This document shows, one piece after another, positions 26,291 to 34,248 of a DNA stretch of 64,000 bases. The DNA is from Scatosoma sp045533485. GTDB taxonomy: Bacteria > Bacillota > Clostridia > Christensenellales > Borkfalkiaceae. The stretch lies in assembly GCA_045533485.1 (NCBI GenBank), contig JAZSHX010000026.1:1-64000 (forward strand), written 5' to 3'. The stretch's first letter is position 1. Each line of letters opens with the position of its first letter. The notes below the pieces were generated by a model. That model was given only the letters and a program-made list of their open reading frames with translations, was not told the origin of the DNA and made no database searches. Made by a program: the position numbers and the translations under genes.

Positions 26291-26884
26291 ATGGAATTTA
26301 GGGGTACGACCATTTGCGCCGTGAAAAAGGACGGCGTGACGGCGATTGCCGGCGACGGACAGGTGACGTTTGGCGAATCGGTGATTTTTAAGAACACGGC
26401 GGTGAAGGTGCGCCGTATTTTCGGCGGAAAGGTGATTTTGGGCTTTGCCGGTTCGGTAACGGACGCGTTTGCGCTTACCGAACGCTTTGAAGGTATGCTC
26501 AATAAGTTTTCCGGCAATTTGATGCGCTCTGCGGTGGAGCTTGCGGAGCTTTGGAGAAGCGATAAAATCGGCCGTAAGTTGGACGCGATGATGATTACGG
26601 CGGACGAAAACACGCTGTTGATTTTGTCGGGGACGGGCGAAGTGATTGAACCGGACGAAGGCGTTTGCGCGATCGGCAGCGGCGGTAATTATGCGTTGGC
26701 GGCGGCGCGCGCGTTGTATCAAGAAACAGACTTTGACGCGGCAACGATTGCGACGAAAGCGCTGAAAATCGCATCGCAAATTTGCGTGTTCACCAACGAT
26801 AATATCCGTTTGGAAACGGTGGGCGAAAAAGCGGAAAAGCCCGTGAAAAAAACGGCAAGCAAAACGAAAAAGGAGATAAAGTAA
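26291..26884 (+). CDS. hslV: ATP-dependent protease proteolytic subunit HslV
   Basis: A 197-residue N-terminal-nucleophile hydrolase. The start MEFRGTTICAVKKDG shows a five-residue propeptide before the catalytic threonine (Thr6). AGDGQVTFG, FAGSVTDAFALTERFE and the late AIGSGGNYALAAARAL are typical. It forms a double hexamer capped by HslU. The last 20 residues are a lysine-rich extension beyond the usual end. It is coupled to hslU with a 3-bp gap. Confidence 0.96.
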   Translation: MEFRGTTICAVKKDGVTAIAGDGQVTFGESVIFKNTAVKVRRIFGGKVILGFAGSVTDAFALTERFEGMLNKFSGNLMRSAVELAELWRSDKIGRKLDAMMITADENTLLILSGTGEVIEPDEGVCAIGSGGNYALAAARALYQETDFDAATIATKALKIASQICVFTNDNIRLETVGEKAEKPVKKTASKTKKEIK

Positions 26885-26887
26885 GCT

Positions 26888-28195
26888 ATGGATTTATCGC
26901 CTAAACAAATCGTTTATCAATTAGACAAATACATTATCGGGCAAACGGACGCGAAAAAGGCGGTGGCAATCGCTTTGCGTAATCGCTATCGCCGTGCGCA
27001 GTTGCCCGTGGATATCCGCGAAGAAATTACGCCCAAAAACATTATTATGAAAGGGCCTACGGGGGTAGGGAAAACGGAGATTGCGCGTCGGCTTGCCAAG
27101 CTTGTCAAAGCGCCGTTTGTCAAGGTGGAAGCTACCAAATACACCGAAGTGGGCTACGTGGGCAAGGACGTGGAAGGCATGATTCGCGATTTGGCGGAGT
27201 GTGCGTACCGTCTTGTCAAAGCGGAAAAGGAAGAACAGGTGAAAGCCAAGGCGACGGTGCACGCGGAAAAACGCATCGTGCGCGCGCTTGCGGAAGCAAG
27301 AAAGGACGAGAAGGGCGACGAAGCCAAGGAAGTGTTTGAAAACCGTCTTTTGGAAGGGTTGCGCCGCGGCGAATACGACAATTTCCCCATTGAAATGGAA
27401 GTGACGGATATGCCCCAACCGATGGAGCTTGTGCCCGGCGGCGCGGCAATTTCTATCGGCAGTATTTTCGGGGATATGTTCCAACAAAAGAAGAAAAAAC
27501 GCCGTTTCAGTGTGAAGGAAGCTATGCAAATTGCCGTGGAAGAAGAAGCGTCGAAGCTTCTTGACGACGACGCAATTAAAGCGGAAGCGTTGTACCGCGC
27601 GGAAAACGACGGTATCGTGTTTATCGACGAAATTGATAAAATTGCAGGCAAGGGCAATCAGCAGGGCGCGGACGTTTCCAGAGAAGGCGTGCAACGCGAC
27701 ATTTTGCCTATCGTGGAAGGTTCGACGGTAGTCACCAAATACGGCCCTATCAAAACGGATTTTATTCTCTTTATCGCGGCAGGCGCGTTCCACGTGTCGG
27801 CGATTGAAGATTTGATACCTGAACTGCAAGGCCGTTTCCCTGTATCCGTAGAACTCAACAGCTTGACGAAAGACGATTTCGTGCGTATTTTGACGGAAAC
27901 GGAAAATTCGTTGACCTTTCAATACCGCCAGCTTTTGAGCGTGGACCATATCGATTTGCAATTTGACAAGGGCGCGATTGAGCGCATTGCGGAAGTGTCG
28001 GTGGAGCTTAACGCCACCAGCGAAGATATCGGCGCAAGAAGATTGCATACCGTGATGGAATATCTTTTGGAAGACATTTCGTTCAACGCAGGCGGGGATT
28101 ATCCCACGTTTACCTTGAATATTGACGCGAAATACGTCGATGAGCATTTGAAAAAGCTCACGGGCGACAGAAATTTGAAGAAATACGTTTTATAA
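26888..28195 (+). CDS. hslU: ATP-dependent protease ATPase subunit HslU
   Basis: A 435-residue AAA+ unfoldase. LDKYIIGQTDAKKAVAIALR is the family start, GPTGVGKTEIARRLAKL is Walker A, and the pore loop region is KYTEVGYVGKDVEGMIRDL. The intermediate domain covers about residues 110-230, then VFIDEIDKIAG (Walker B), and ISFNAGGDYPTFTLNID closes. It feeds substrates to HslV. The codY gene that often follows in Bacilli is absent; hisS comes 12 bp later. Confidence 0.97.
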   Translation: MDLSPKQIVYQLDKYIIGQTDAKKAVAIALRNRYRRAQLPVDIREEITPKNIIMKGPTGVGKTEIARRLAKLVKAPFVKVEATKYTEVGYVGKDVEGMIRDLAECAYRLVKAEKEEQVKAKATVHAEKRIVRALAEARKDEKGDEAKEVFENRLLEGLRRGEYDNFPIEMEVTDMPQPMELVPGGAAISIGSIFGDMFQQKKKKRRFSVKEAMQIAVEEEASKLLDDDAIKAEALYRAENDGIVFIDEIDKIAGKGNQQGADVSREGVQRDILPIVEGSTVVTKYGPIKTDFILFIAAGAFHVSAIEDLIPELQGRFPVSVELNSLTKDDFVRILTETENSLTFQYRQLLSVDHIDLQFDKGAIERIAEVSVELNATSEDIGARRLHTVMEYLLEDISFNAGGDYPTFTLNIDAKYVDEHLKKLTGDRNLKKYVL

Positions 28196-28207
28196 GGAAG
28201 AAGCAAT

Positions 28208-29458
28208 ATGATAAATATTCCCAAGGGCACGAAGGACGTTTTGCCCAGCGAATCGTATAAATGGCAATACGTGGAAGATATGGCGCGCGACGTGGCGCGT
28301 AGCTTTCAATTAAAGGAAATTCGCACGCCTGTGTTTGAACACACGGAGCTTTTTAACCGCAGTGTGGGCGATACCACGGACGTGGTTACCAAGGAAATGT
28401 ACACGTTCAAGGACAAGGGCGATCGCTCTATTACCTTAAAGCCCGAAGGCACGGCAGGCGTGGTGCGTTCGTTTGTGGAAAACGGTATGTATAACGGTGT
28501 TTTGCCTGCGAAAATGTATTATATTATCCCTGCGTTCCGTTATGAAAGACCGCAAGCAGGGCGGCTTAGAGAGTTCCATCAATTCGGTGTGGAAGTGTTT
28601 GGTGCGAAAGGCGCGCAAACGGACGCGGAAACCATTTTGATTGCCGACAGCTTGCTCAAAAAGCTGGGCTTGAAGGTGCAGCTGTTTATCAACTCTATCG
28701 GCTGTCCTACCTGCCGCGCGGAATACAACAAGGCACTCAAGGCGTTTTTCGCGCCCCATTTGGACGGGCTTTGCTACGATTGCAAAACGCGCTTTGAAAA
28801 GAACCCCTTGCGCCTTTTGGATTGCAAGGAAGAAGCGTGCAAAAGGGTGAACGCGGACGCGCCCAAAATGATTGATTATCTTTGCGAAGATTGCAGCACG
28901 CATTTTGAAGAACTCAAAGCGTGCTTAGCGCTTGCTGGGGTGGAATATCAAATCAATCCCCGTATCGTAAGGGGCTTAGATTACTATACGCGTACGGTGT
29001 TTGAGTTTGTGTCGACGTCCATCGGGGCGCAAGGCACGGTTTGCGGCGGCGGCAGATACGACGGGCTGATTGAACAGCTTGGCGGCAATCCTACGCCTGC
29101 GGTCGGCTTTGCGGCTGGTTTGGAACGCTTGCTGATGGTGATGGAGCAATCGGGGGTGGAAATCCCTGCGCCTGCGCCCGTTACCGTGTATATCGCAGGT
29201 ATGGATAGCGATTGCAGAAAAAAAGCGTTTGCGCTGGCGTGCGCGTTGCGCGGTAGCGGCGTATCGGTGGAAATCGATCACATGGACCGCTCGGTGAAAG
29301 CGCAGTTTAAGTATGCGGACAAGCTGGGCGCGAAGTTTGTGGCGGTTATCGGCGGCAACGAACTTAACGAAGGGGTTATGAACGTGAAAAATATGGCGAC
29401 GGGCGAAAGCGAACGCGTGGCGTTTGACGACGCGGTTGCATATTTTTCGGCAAAATAA
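28208..29458 (+). CDS. hisS: Histidine-tRNA ligase
   Basis: A 416-residue class II synthetase. It starts IPKGTKDVLPSESYKWQYVE. Motif 2 reads FRYERPQAGRLREFHQFGVE, the histidine loop is VRGLDYYTRTVFEF, and FAAGLERLLMVM is motif 3. An anticodon-binding domain fills residues 320-416. It charges tRNA-His. The insertion region has several cysteines (CPTC, CYDC, CEDC) suggesting a zinc-ribbon, as in some Firmicutes HisRS. AAGGAAG precedes the start. Confidence 0.97.
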   Translation: MINIPKGTKDVLPSESYKWQYVEDMARDVARSFQLKEIRTPVFEHTELFNRSVGDTTDVVTKEMYTFKDKGDRSITLKPEGTAGVVRSFVENGMYNGVLPAKMYYIIPAFRYERPQAGRLREFHQFGVEVFGAKGAQTDAETILIADSLLKKLGLKVQLFINSIGCPTCRAEYNKALKAFFAPHLDGLCYDCKTRFEKNPLRLLDCKEEACKRVNADAPKMIDYLCEDCSTHFEELKACLALAGVEYQINPRIVRGLDYYTRTVFEFVSTSIGAQGTVCGGGRYDGLIEQLGGNPTPAVGFAAGLERLLMVMEQSGVEIPAPAPVTVYIAGMDSDCRKKAFALACALRGSGVSVEIDHMDRSVKAQFKYADKLGAKFVAVIGGNELNEGVMNVKNMATGESERVAFDDAVAYFSAK

Positions 29459-29486
29459 GACATACTCAAAAAAGGAGAAAATGAAT

Positions 29487-29810
29487 ATGGTAAAACACGT
29501 AACTGCAAATGAATTGGAACAACTTATCCAAAAGGGCGACAAGCCCGTTGTGTGCGATTTTTGGGCAAACTGGTGCGGTCCTTGCCGTATGCTTGCGCCT
29601 ATCTTTGAAGAAGTGGCGGAAAAATACGACGGCAAAGCGGAGTTTGTCAAGTTGGACGTGGATAGCGACGGCGCGGAAGTGCCTGCGAAGAAATACGGCA
29701 TTTCGTCTATTCCCAACGTAATCGTTTTCAAGCAAGGACAGCCGACTGCAAATAACTTGGGGTTTGTGCCTTTGCAGGTATTTGAAGCATTTATTCAAAA
29801 GCATATCTAA
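29487..29810 (+). CDS. trxA: Thioredoxin
   Basis: A 107-residue thioredoxin with the active site FWANWCGPCRMLAP, a cis-proline segment ISSIPNVIVFKQG and the usual length. Two in-frame ATG codons compete: 29481, only 3 bases after GGAG, and 29487, 9 bases after it. I favour 29487 on spacing. It serves as a general disulfide reductant in the cytoplasm. It lies 28 bp after hisS and is the last gene before a terminator. Confidence 0.94.
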   Translation: MVKHVTANELEQLIQKGDKPVVCDFWANWCGPCRMLAPIFEEVAEKYDGKAEFVKLDVDSDGAEVPAKKYGISSIPNVIVFKQGQPTANNLGFVPLQVFEAFIQKHI

Positions 29811-29831
29811 TTATATCTAAAAAAGCGTAAA

Positions 29832-29861
29832 ACGGCAGCCAAGCAAGGTTGTCGTTTTTTT
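29832..29861 (+). terminator. Terminator after thioredoxin
   Basis: AAACGGCAGCC and GGTTGTCGTTT pair around AAGCAA (with G-U pairs) and are followed by a T run. It closes the topA-to-trxA block. Confidence 0.8.
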
Positions 29862-30156
29862 TGTTGAAATTGCGCTAAAATATGCCCGTTTGCGCATAGG
29901 ACAAAATTCGATTGCGTTCGCCGTCGTTTCTTGTCGGGTGGGGATAACCGCATACGCGGTTGACCGCATAGGACAAAATTTGCGCGGCAAGGATAAGGTT
30001 CGACAAAAACCGCGCGTTAGGTCGGTAGGGCGGTAAGGGGTGTGTGTTTGCCGTTTCGACTACCCATGTATGCGTTGAACCGCATTTGCGGCTGTAAAAA
30101 TATGCAGTTTTCGCCATATATCGGGACAAGGGAAAAAAAGAATTTTGTTGAAAAAC

Positions 30157-30185
30157 TTGACAAAAATCGCCAAAAGTTGTATAAT
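30157..30185 (+). promoter_or_regulatory. Promoter of the YwaF-like gene
   Basis: TTGACA (30157-30162), 17 bp, TATAAT (30180-30185). The start codon at 30215 follows AAAGGAG. Confidence 0.9.
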
Positions 30186-30214
30186 GGAAAAACCCAAAGA
30201 AAAGGAGAAAAAGT

Positions 30215-31159
30215 ATGGGTGTAAACGAATACGATTTCAAATATTATCACGAAGGTTTTTTCGGGTATAGCTTAACGCAGGATTTTTATGAGTGGTCGCT
30301 GGCACATTTCGCGCCCATTATATTGTTGATTGCGGCAATCGTGCTGGTGTATATTTACCGTGAAAAGATTGCGGCTTGGAAAGGCGAAGAAACGCTGCGG
30401 TTTGTGCTTGGCGCGGTGCTTATTTTGAACGAAGGGTTTTATTACTGGCGGCTTTTGTACGTGGGGAACGGCGGCGCGGCGCAATTAGACCCGATGCTTA
30501 CCTATTTGCCGTTGCAGGTCTGTGAGTGGTCGGCGTATTTGGCGGCGTTTATGCTGATGAAAAAAAGCAAAAACTTATTCGACGTTTGCTTTTATATTTG
30601 CTTGACGCTGGGGTTAATTCCTTACGTTATGCCGTCCGTGCTGTATTATGCAGGTCCGTCGTATGCAAGATATTATCAATTTTGGATAGAGCACACCGTG
30701 CCTGTGTTTGCCGTGTTCTATATGAAGTTCGTGCACGGGTTCAAGCAGGATTACCGCAAAATATATAAGCCGTTTATCGTGCTTGGCGTGTTGGCTACGG
30801 CGGCGGTGTATGCAAATTTACATATCGAAAACGCAAACTTTTTGTACCTTGCGGCAGGTACGGCAGGGGATTCGCTTGCTAACGTGTTGCCGAAAAATAT
30901 TTGGGTGCGCCTTGGTTTGTATTTCGGGATTTTGGTGGTGCTGTTCTGCTTGGCGTCCTTGCCGCAAATTATTGCGGAACAAAAGGCGAAAAAGGCGGTT
31001 GTAGCGGTTGGCGAAGAGCCCGTAGCGCAAGCGGAAGAAACAGTCGAAATGCAAGAAACGGTGCAAGCGGTGGAAGCGGTTGAAGCGGTTGAAATGCAAG
31101 AAACGGCTGTGGAAGAAGAGAGCAAGGAGTTATTTGACCAAGCGCCCGAAGACAAATAA
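30215..31159 (+). CDS. YwaF/TIGR02206-type integral membrane protein
   Basis: A 314-residue protein with about seven hydrophobic helices in residues 25-250. The motif spread LNEGFYYWRLLYVG, LPLQVCEWSAYLAAFML, YICLTLGLIPYVMP and QFWIEHTVPVFAVFYM matches the YwaF family (related to eukaryotic TMEM164), whose role is not settled. The last 60 residues form an acidic cytoplasmic tail of imperfect repeats such as VEMQETVQAVEAVEAVEMQE, an unusual addition. It is monocistronic. Confidence 0.83.
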   Translation: MGVNEYDFKYYHEGFFGYSLTQDFYEWSLAHFAPIILLIAAIVLVYIYREKIAAWKGEETLRFVLGAVLILNEGFYYWRLLYVGNGGAAQLDPMLTYLPLQVCEWSAYLAAFMLMKKSKNLFDVCFYICLTLGLIPYVMPSVLYYAGPSYARYYQFWIEHTVPVFAVFYMKFVHGFKQDYRKIYKPFIVLGVLATAAVYANLHIENANFLYLAAGTAGDSLANVLPKNIWVRLGLYFGILVVLFCLASLPQIIAEQKAKKAVVAVGEEPVAQAEETVEMQETVQAVEAVEAVEMQETAVEEESKELFDQAPEDK

Positions 31160-31191
31160 GCAGGGCAGGTATGCGATGATAAACAAAAAAA

Positions 31192-31226
31192 GCGTCGGTG
31201 TTGTAACACACCGACGCGTATTTTTT
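31192..31226. terminator. Bidirectional terminator between ywaF-like and trpB2
   Basis: GCGTCGGTGT and ACACCGACGC pair around TGTAAC. An A run lies left and a T run lies right, so transcripts from both convergent genes can end here. Confidence 0.88.
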
Positions 31227-31227
31227 A

Positions 31228-32601
31228 TTACAAATGGATATTCGGGATACCGTCGAAGCCCTTTTGGATTTCTTCGTCGCTGGGGATATAATCGGTCATT
31301 TTTCCATCGTGGAATTTTTCGTAGCTCATCATATCGAAATAGCCTGTACCCGTCAAGCCGAACACGATGGTTTTCTTTTCGCCCGTTTGCTTGCATTTGA
31401 GCGCTTCGTCGATAGCCACCTTGATAGCGTGGCTGGATTCGGGCGCAGGCAAAATGCCTTCTACACGCGCAAATTCTTCCGCCGCCTTAAACACTTCCGT
31501 TTGTTTGACGGAGCGCGCTTCCATAAGCCCTTGTTCGTACAGTTCGGAAAGGGTAGAAGTCATGCCGTGATAACGAAGTCCGCCGGCGTGGCTTGCCGCA
31601 GGGATAAAGCCGGAGCCAAGCGTGTACATTTTAGAAAGGGGGCAAACCATACCCGTGTCGCAATAATCGTACGCGTATTTGCCGCGCGTCAGCGTAGGGC
31701 AGGACGCAGGTTCAACGGCGATGAAATGATAATCGGCTTTGCCTTGTAATTTTTCGCCCATAAACGGCGCGATCAAACCGCCAAGGTTAGAACCGCCGCC
31801 TGCGCAACCGATTACGATATCCGCTTTTACGCCGTATTTATCCAGCGCCGTTTTCGTTTCTACGCCGATGACCGACTGGTGCAACAGCACTTGGTTGAGT
31901 ACGCTGCCAAGCACGTAGCGGTAACCGTCCAGCTTGGTTGCCGTTTCCACGGCTTCGGAGATAGCGCAGCCAAGCGAACCGTTCGTGCCGGGGAATTGCT
32001 CTAAAATCTTTTTGCCCACTTCCGTGGTCATGGACGGAGAAGGGGTGACGTTCGCGCCGTAGGTGCGCATTACTTCGCGGCGGAAGGGCTTTTGTTCGTA
32101 GGAGCATTTTACCATGAACACCTTGCAATCCAAGCCAAAATACGAACAAGCCATGGAAAGCGCTGTGCCCCATTGACCTGCGCCCGTTTCCGTCGTGACG
32201 CCTTTCAAGCCCTGCTTTTTCGCATAGTACGCTTGCGCGATTGCGGAGTTTAATTTGTGGCTGCCGCTGGTGTTGTTGCCTTCGAATTTATAATAAATGT
32301 GCGCAGGCGTATCCAGCGCTTTTTCCAAACAATAGGCACGGATAAGCGGAGCAGGGCGGTACATTTTATAAAAATCACGGATTTCTTCGGGGATTTCAAT
32401 GTACGGCGTGGTATCGTCCAGCTCTTGTTTTACAAGCTCACGGCAAAAAACCTGAGAAAGCTCGTCTTCCGTCATCGGTTGCAGCGTGTCGCCGTTCAAA
32501 AGGGGTGCGGGTTTGTTTTTCATAAACGCGCGCAAATTGTACCAGTATTTCGGCAATTCGTTTTCTTCTAAATAAATTTTATAGGGAATTTCTTTTTGCA
32601 T
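31228..32601 (-). CDS. trpB: TrpB2-type tryptophan synthase beta-like enzyme
   Basis: A 457-residue PLP enzyme. The lysine is in TSGSHKLNSAIAQAYYAKK. ETGAGQWGTALSMACSYFG, GCAGGGSNLGGLIAPFMG and the closing FGLTGTGYFDMMSY are typical of the long TrpB2 (TrpB-like) family, which makes tryptophan from serine and indole. No trpA or other trp gene lies in the window, so it acts alone or as an indole scavenger. The leader carries a T-box with a Trp specifier, which strongly supports a tryptophan role. AGGAG sits before ATG 32601. Confidence 0.93.
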   Translation of the reverse strand: MQKEIPYKIYLEENELPKYWYNLRAFMKNKPAPLLNGDTLQPMTEDELSQVFCRELVKQELDDTTPYIEIPEEIRDFYKMYRPAPLIRAYCLEKALDTPAHIYYKFEGNNTSGSHKLNSAIAQAYYAKKQGLKGVTTETGAGQWGTALSMACSYFGLDCKVFMVKCSYEQKPFRREVMRTYGANVTPSPSMTTEVGKKILEQFPGTNGSLGCAISEAVETATKLDGYRYVLGSVLNQVLLHQSVIGVETKTALDKYGVKADIVIGCAGGGSNLGGLIAPFMGEKLQGKADYHFIAVEPASCPTLTRGKYAYDYCDTGMVCPLSKMYTLGSGFIPAASHAGGLRYHGMTSTLSELYEQGLMEARSVKQTEVFKAAEEFARVEGILPAPESSHAIKVAIDEALKCKQTGEKKTIVFGLTGTGYFDMMSYEKFHDGKMTDYIPSDEEIQKGFDGIPNIHL

Positions 32602-32659
32602 AATAGTTTCTCCTACGTGGATTTTCTTGTTTTGGGTTAGTGGTGGAACGCATTTGAAA

Positions 32660-32946
32660 TAAATAATCCCAAAGAGCCGTTGTATGCTCTTTGGGACGAT
32701 ATTTTTCTATCGCGGTGCCACCCAAATTGACTTATAAAAAGTCCGCTTTTTGCGCACAATCATGCGCTACGCCTGTTGTACGGATGCGTATTCCGTCGAT
32801 TGCTACTGACGCTTATATAAAGCGCGTTCGTTCGCCCTCATAAGTCCATTCCTTGCCGTCCAACGCGTTGCAATTCCACCGCCTGCAACTCTCTGTGCCG
32901 TTTTTTACGGAAGTACTCTTCTTAATCATCGGTTTTGCTATCAAGT
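32660..32946 (-). promoter_or_regulatory. T-box riboswitch, tryptophan-specific, controlling trpB2
   Basis: Read on the minus strand, the leader has the T-box core GGGTGGCACCGCG (32723-32711). A stem I with the GAGAGTTGCAG and GGTGGAATTGCAACG pieces of the distal loop lies upstream. A specifier candidate TGG followed by A (32848-32846) sits in AAGGAATGGACTTATG. A terminator hairpin with ATCCCAAAGAGC arms lies at 32697-32666. Uncharged tRNA-Trp binding would favour the antiterminator and allow trpB2 expression. Almost the whole 402-bp gap before trpB2 is this leader and its promoter. Confidence 0.9.
32666..32697 (-). terminator. Regulated terminator of the T-box leader
   Basis: GTCCCAAAGAGC and GCTCTTTGGGAT pair around ATACAACG on the minus strand, followed by a T-rich stretch. 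Its 5' arm region competes with the T-box core at 32711-32723. Confidence 0.8.
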
Positions 32947-32953
32947 TGTACCT

Positions 32954-32982
32954 ATCTTATCACTTTTTCTATGCGTTGTCAA
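32954..32982 (-). promoter_or_regulatory. Promoter of the T-box/trpB2 transcript
   Basis: On the minus strand TTGACA (32982-32977), 17 bp, TAAGAT (32959-32954). The start of RNA would be near 32946, just before stem I. Confidence 0.85.
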
Positions 32983-33003
32983 GCGTTTGCATAGGGCAAA
33001 AGC

Positions 33004-33612
33004 TTATTTTTTTGCGTTTGCAAACAGGAAATCGTACGTTTGCTTTTGCGAATACGCATAATCCCAGCAGTTATGCTGTACTTTTGGCAAAATTGTCAAT
33101 TTTGCCTGTCCGCCTGCGTCGTTGATGGCTTTGACCATATTTTTGCTTTCTACGCAAAGCACTACGGGGTCGTCTTCGCCGTGGAACGCCCAAACGGGGA
33201 TTTTAATTCTGCCGCTGTTCCAGTACATACCGCCGCCGCAGCATACGATTGCCGCCGCGAACTTTTCGGGAAAGGACATCAAAAGCTGCCAAGACGCGTA
33301 ACCGCCCATGCTTGTGCCTGTAAGGTATACTCTGTCCGTATCGATATAGGGCAGGGTGGACGCGTATTCGATAAATTCTTTCAGCTGTTCGAAAATATCG
33401 AACCAAGTGTTGGCAAAGCAAAGGGGGGAAATGACTACGGCAGGGAAATCGTCGTGGCTTTGCGCGTATTGTTCCACAACCGAACCGCGGATACCGTCTA
33501 AGGAAGTGCCGCGGCCGCCTGCGCCGTGTATGTTGATGATTAGCGGATATTTTTCCGCTTGCGTTTTGGGCATAAGCTCAATGTATTTAATGTTTTTGAA
33601 AATTTTGTCCAT
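33004..33612 (-). CDS. Alpha/beta-hydrolase fold esterase
   Basis: A 202-residue hydrolase of the phospholipase/carboxylesterase or dienelactone-hydrolase type. YPLIINIHGAGGRGTSLDGI gives the oxyanion loop and LTGTSMGGYASWQLL the nucleophile elbow. WAFHGEDDPVV carries the acid, and VQHNCWDYAYS the histidine, so the triad is complete. No signal peptide is seen, so it is cytoplasmic. Similar enzymes hydrolyse acetyl or feruloyl esters of plant sugars, but the substrate is unknown. AAAGGAG precedes ATG 33612. Confidence 0.87.
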   Translation of the reverse strand: MDKIFKNIKYIELMPKTQAEKYPLIINIHGAGGRGTSLDGIRGSVVEQYAQSHDDFPAVVISPLCFANTWFDIFEQLKEFIEYASTLPYIDTDRVYLTGTSMGGYASWQLLMSFPEKFAAAIVCCGGGMYWNSGRIKIPVWAFHGEDDPVVLCVESKNMVKAINDAGGQAKLTILPKVQHNCWDYAYSQKQTYDFLFANAKK

Positions 33613-33638
33613 GCGTGTTTTTCTCCTTTGTTGCTATT

Positions 33639-33667
33639 ATTGTACCCTTGTAAAATGGAAAAGTCAA
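33639..33667 (-). promoter_or_regulatory. Promoter of the esterase, overlapping a hairpin
   Basis: On the minus strand TTGACT (33667-33662), 17 bp, TACAAT (33644-33639). The -35 box lies within the inverted repeat AAGTCAAGC/GCTTGACTT (33661-33680) found just after the phosphodiesterase gene, so a terminator-like hairpin and a promoter overlap. Confidence 0.75.
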
Positions 33668-33687
33668 GCATTTGCTTGACTTTTTTT

Positions 33688-34236
33688 TTATAATTTGATT
33701 TGGTTGAAAACTTCGCCGTTTTCAAGGTTTTTAAAAAGCATTTCGCCGTCCTTTACAAGGATATACGAATGGGGCGTGCCGTCCTTGGGGAGCGCTACCG
33801 AACCGCAATTGGCGTAAAACGCGCCGTTTGGCATTGCTTCAAAGCAAGGGGCGTGGAAATGCCCGTTCAACAACACGTCGTTTTCGCCTAGCAACGGGGG
33901 CGTTTCCTTATTATATAAATGCCCGTGCGTAGCAAACAGCGTCACGCCGTCCGCGTCGAAAAGCGCGTAATCTGCCATCATAGGAAACTCCAACACCATT
34001 TGATCGACTTCGCTGTCGCAATTTCCGCGCACGCAAACGATGTTTTCCTTGATTGCGTTGAGCATAGCGAACACTTTTTTGGGGGAATAGTCGGCAGGGA
34101 AATCGTTGCGCGGACCGTGGTAAAGTAAATCGCCAAGGAGCAACAATTTGTCGGCTTGTTCCTTTGCAAACGCTTGTAATAATTTTTCGCACCAAAAGGC
34201 AGAGCCGTGGATATCCGATGCAATTACGAAAGTCAT
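33688..34236 (-). CDS. yfcE: YfcE-type metallophosphoesterase
   Basis: A 182-residue calcineurin-like phosphodiesterase with a full ligand set: IASDIHGS (DxH), LLLGDLLYHG (GD), VRGNCDSEVD (the GNxD form typical of YfcE), ATHGH and NGHFHAP. YfcE enzymes hydrolyse phosphodiesters with manganese; the natural substrate is not settled. It overlaps nothing but lies 12 bp after the MDR gene in the same direction, so they form a two-gene transcript. Confidence 0.93.
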   Translation of the reverse strand: MTFVIASDIHGSAFWCEKLLQAFAKEQADKLLLLGDLLYHGPRNDFPADYSPKKVFAMLNAIKENIVCVRGNCDSEVDQMVLEFPMMADYALFDADGVTLFATHGHLYNKETPPLLGENDVLLNGHFHAPCFEAMPNGAFYANCGSVALPKDGTPHSYILVKDGEMLFKNLENGEVFNQIKL

Positions 34237-34248
34237 AACGGTAAATCC

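Larger units (their letters stand above)
29811..30214. other. 404-bp intergenic region with a terminator, short repeats and a promoter
   Basis: No gene is visible. After the terminator come two copies of CGCATAGGACAAAATT (29893 and 29965, 72 bp apart) with a small hairpin AACCGC-ATAC-GCGGTT (29946-29961) between them. Several further CCGCA/TGCGG-type inverted pieces follow up to 30100, then the promoter at 30157. It looks like decayed repeat sequence rather than coding DNA. Confidence 0.6.

Noticed and set aside
26921..28147. A 408-codon minus-strand frame inside hslU
   Set aside because: Antisense shadow of hslU with no motif and no start signal.
33659..33681. Hairpin AAGTCAAGC/GCTTGACTT as a terminator for the YfcE gene
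   Set aside because: Its long T run is on the plus strand, opposite to the genes; on the minus strand the run is weak and the arm doubles as a -35 box. Recorded under the promoter instead.
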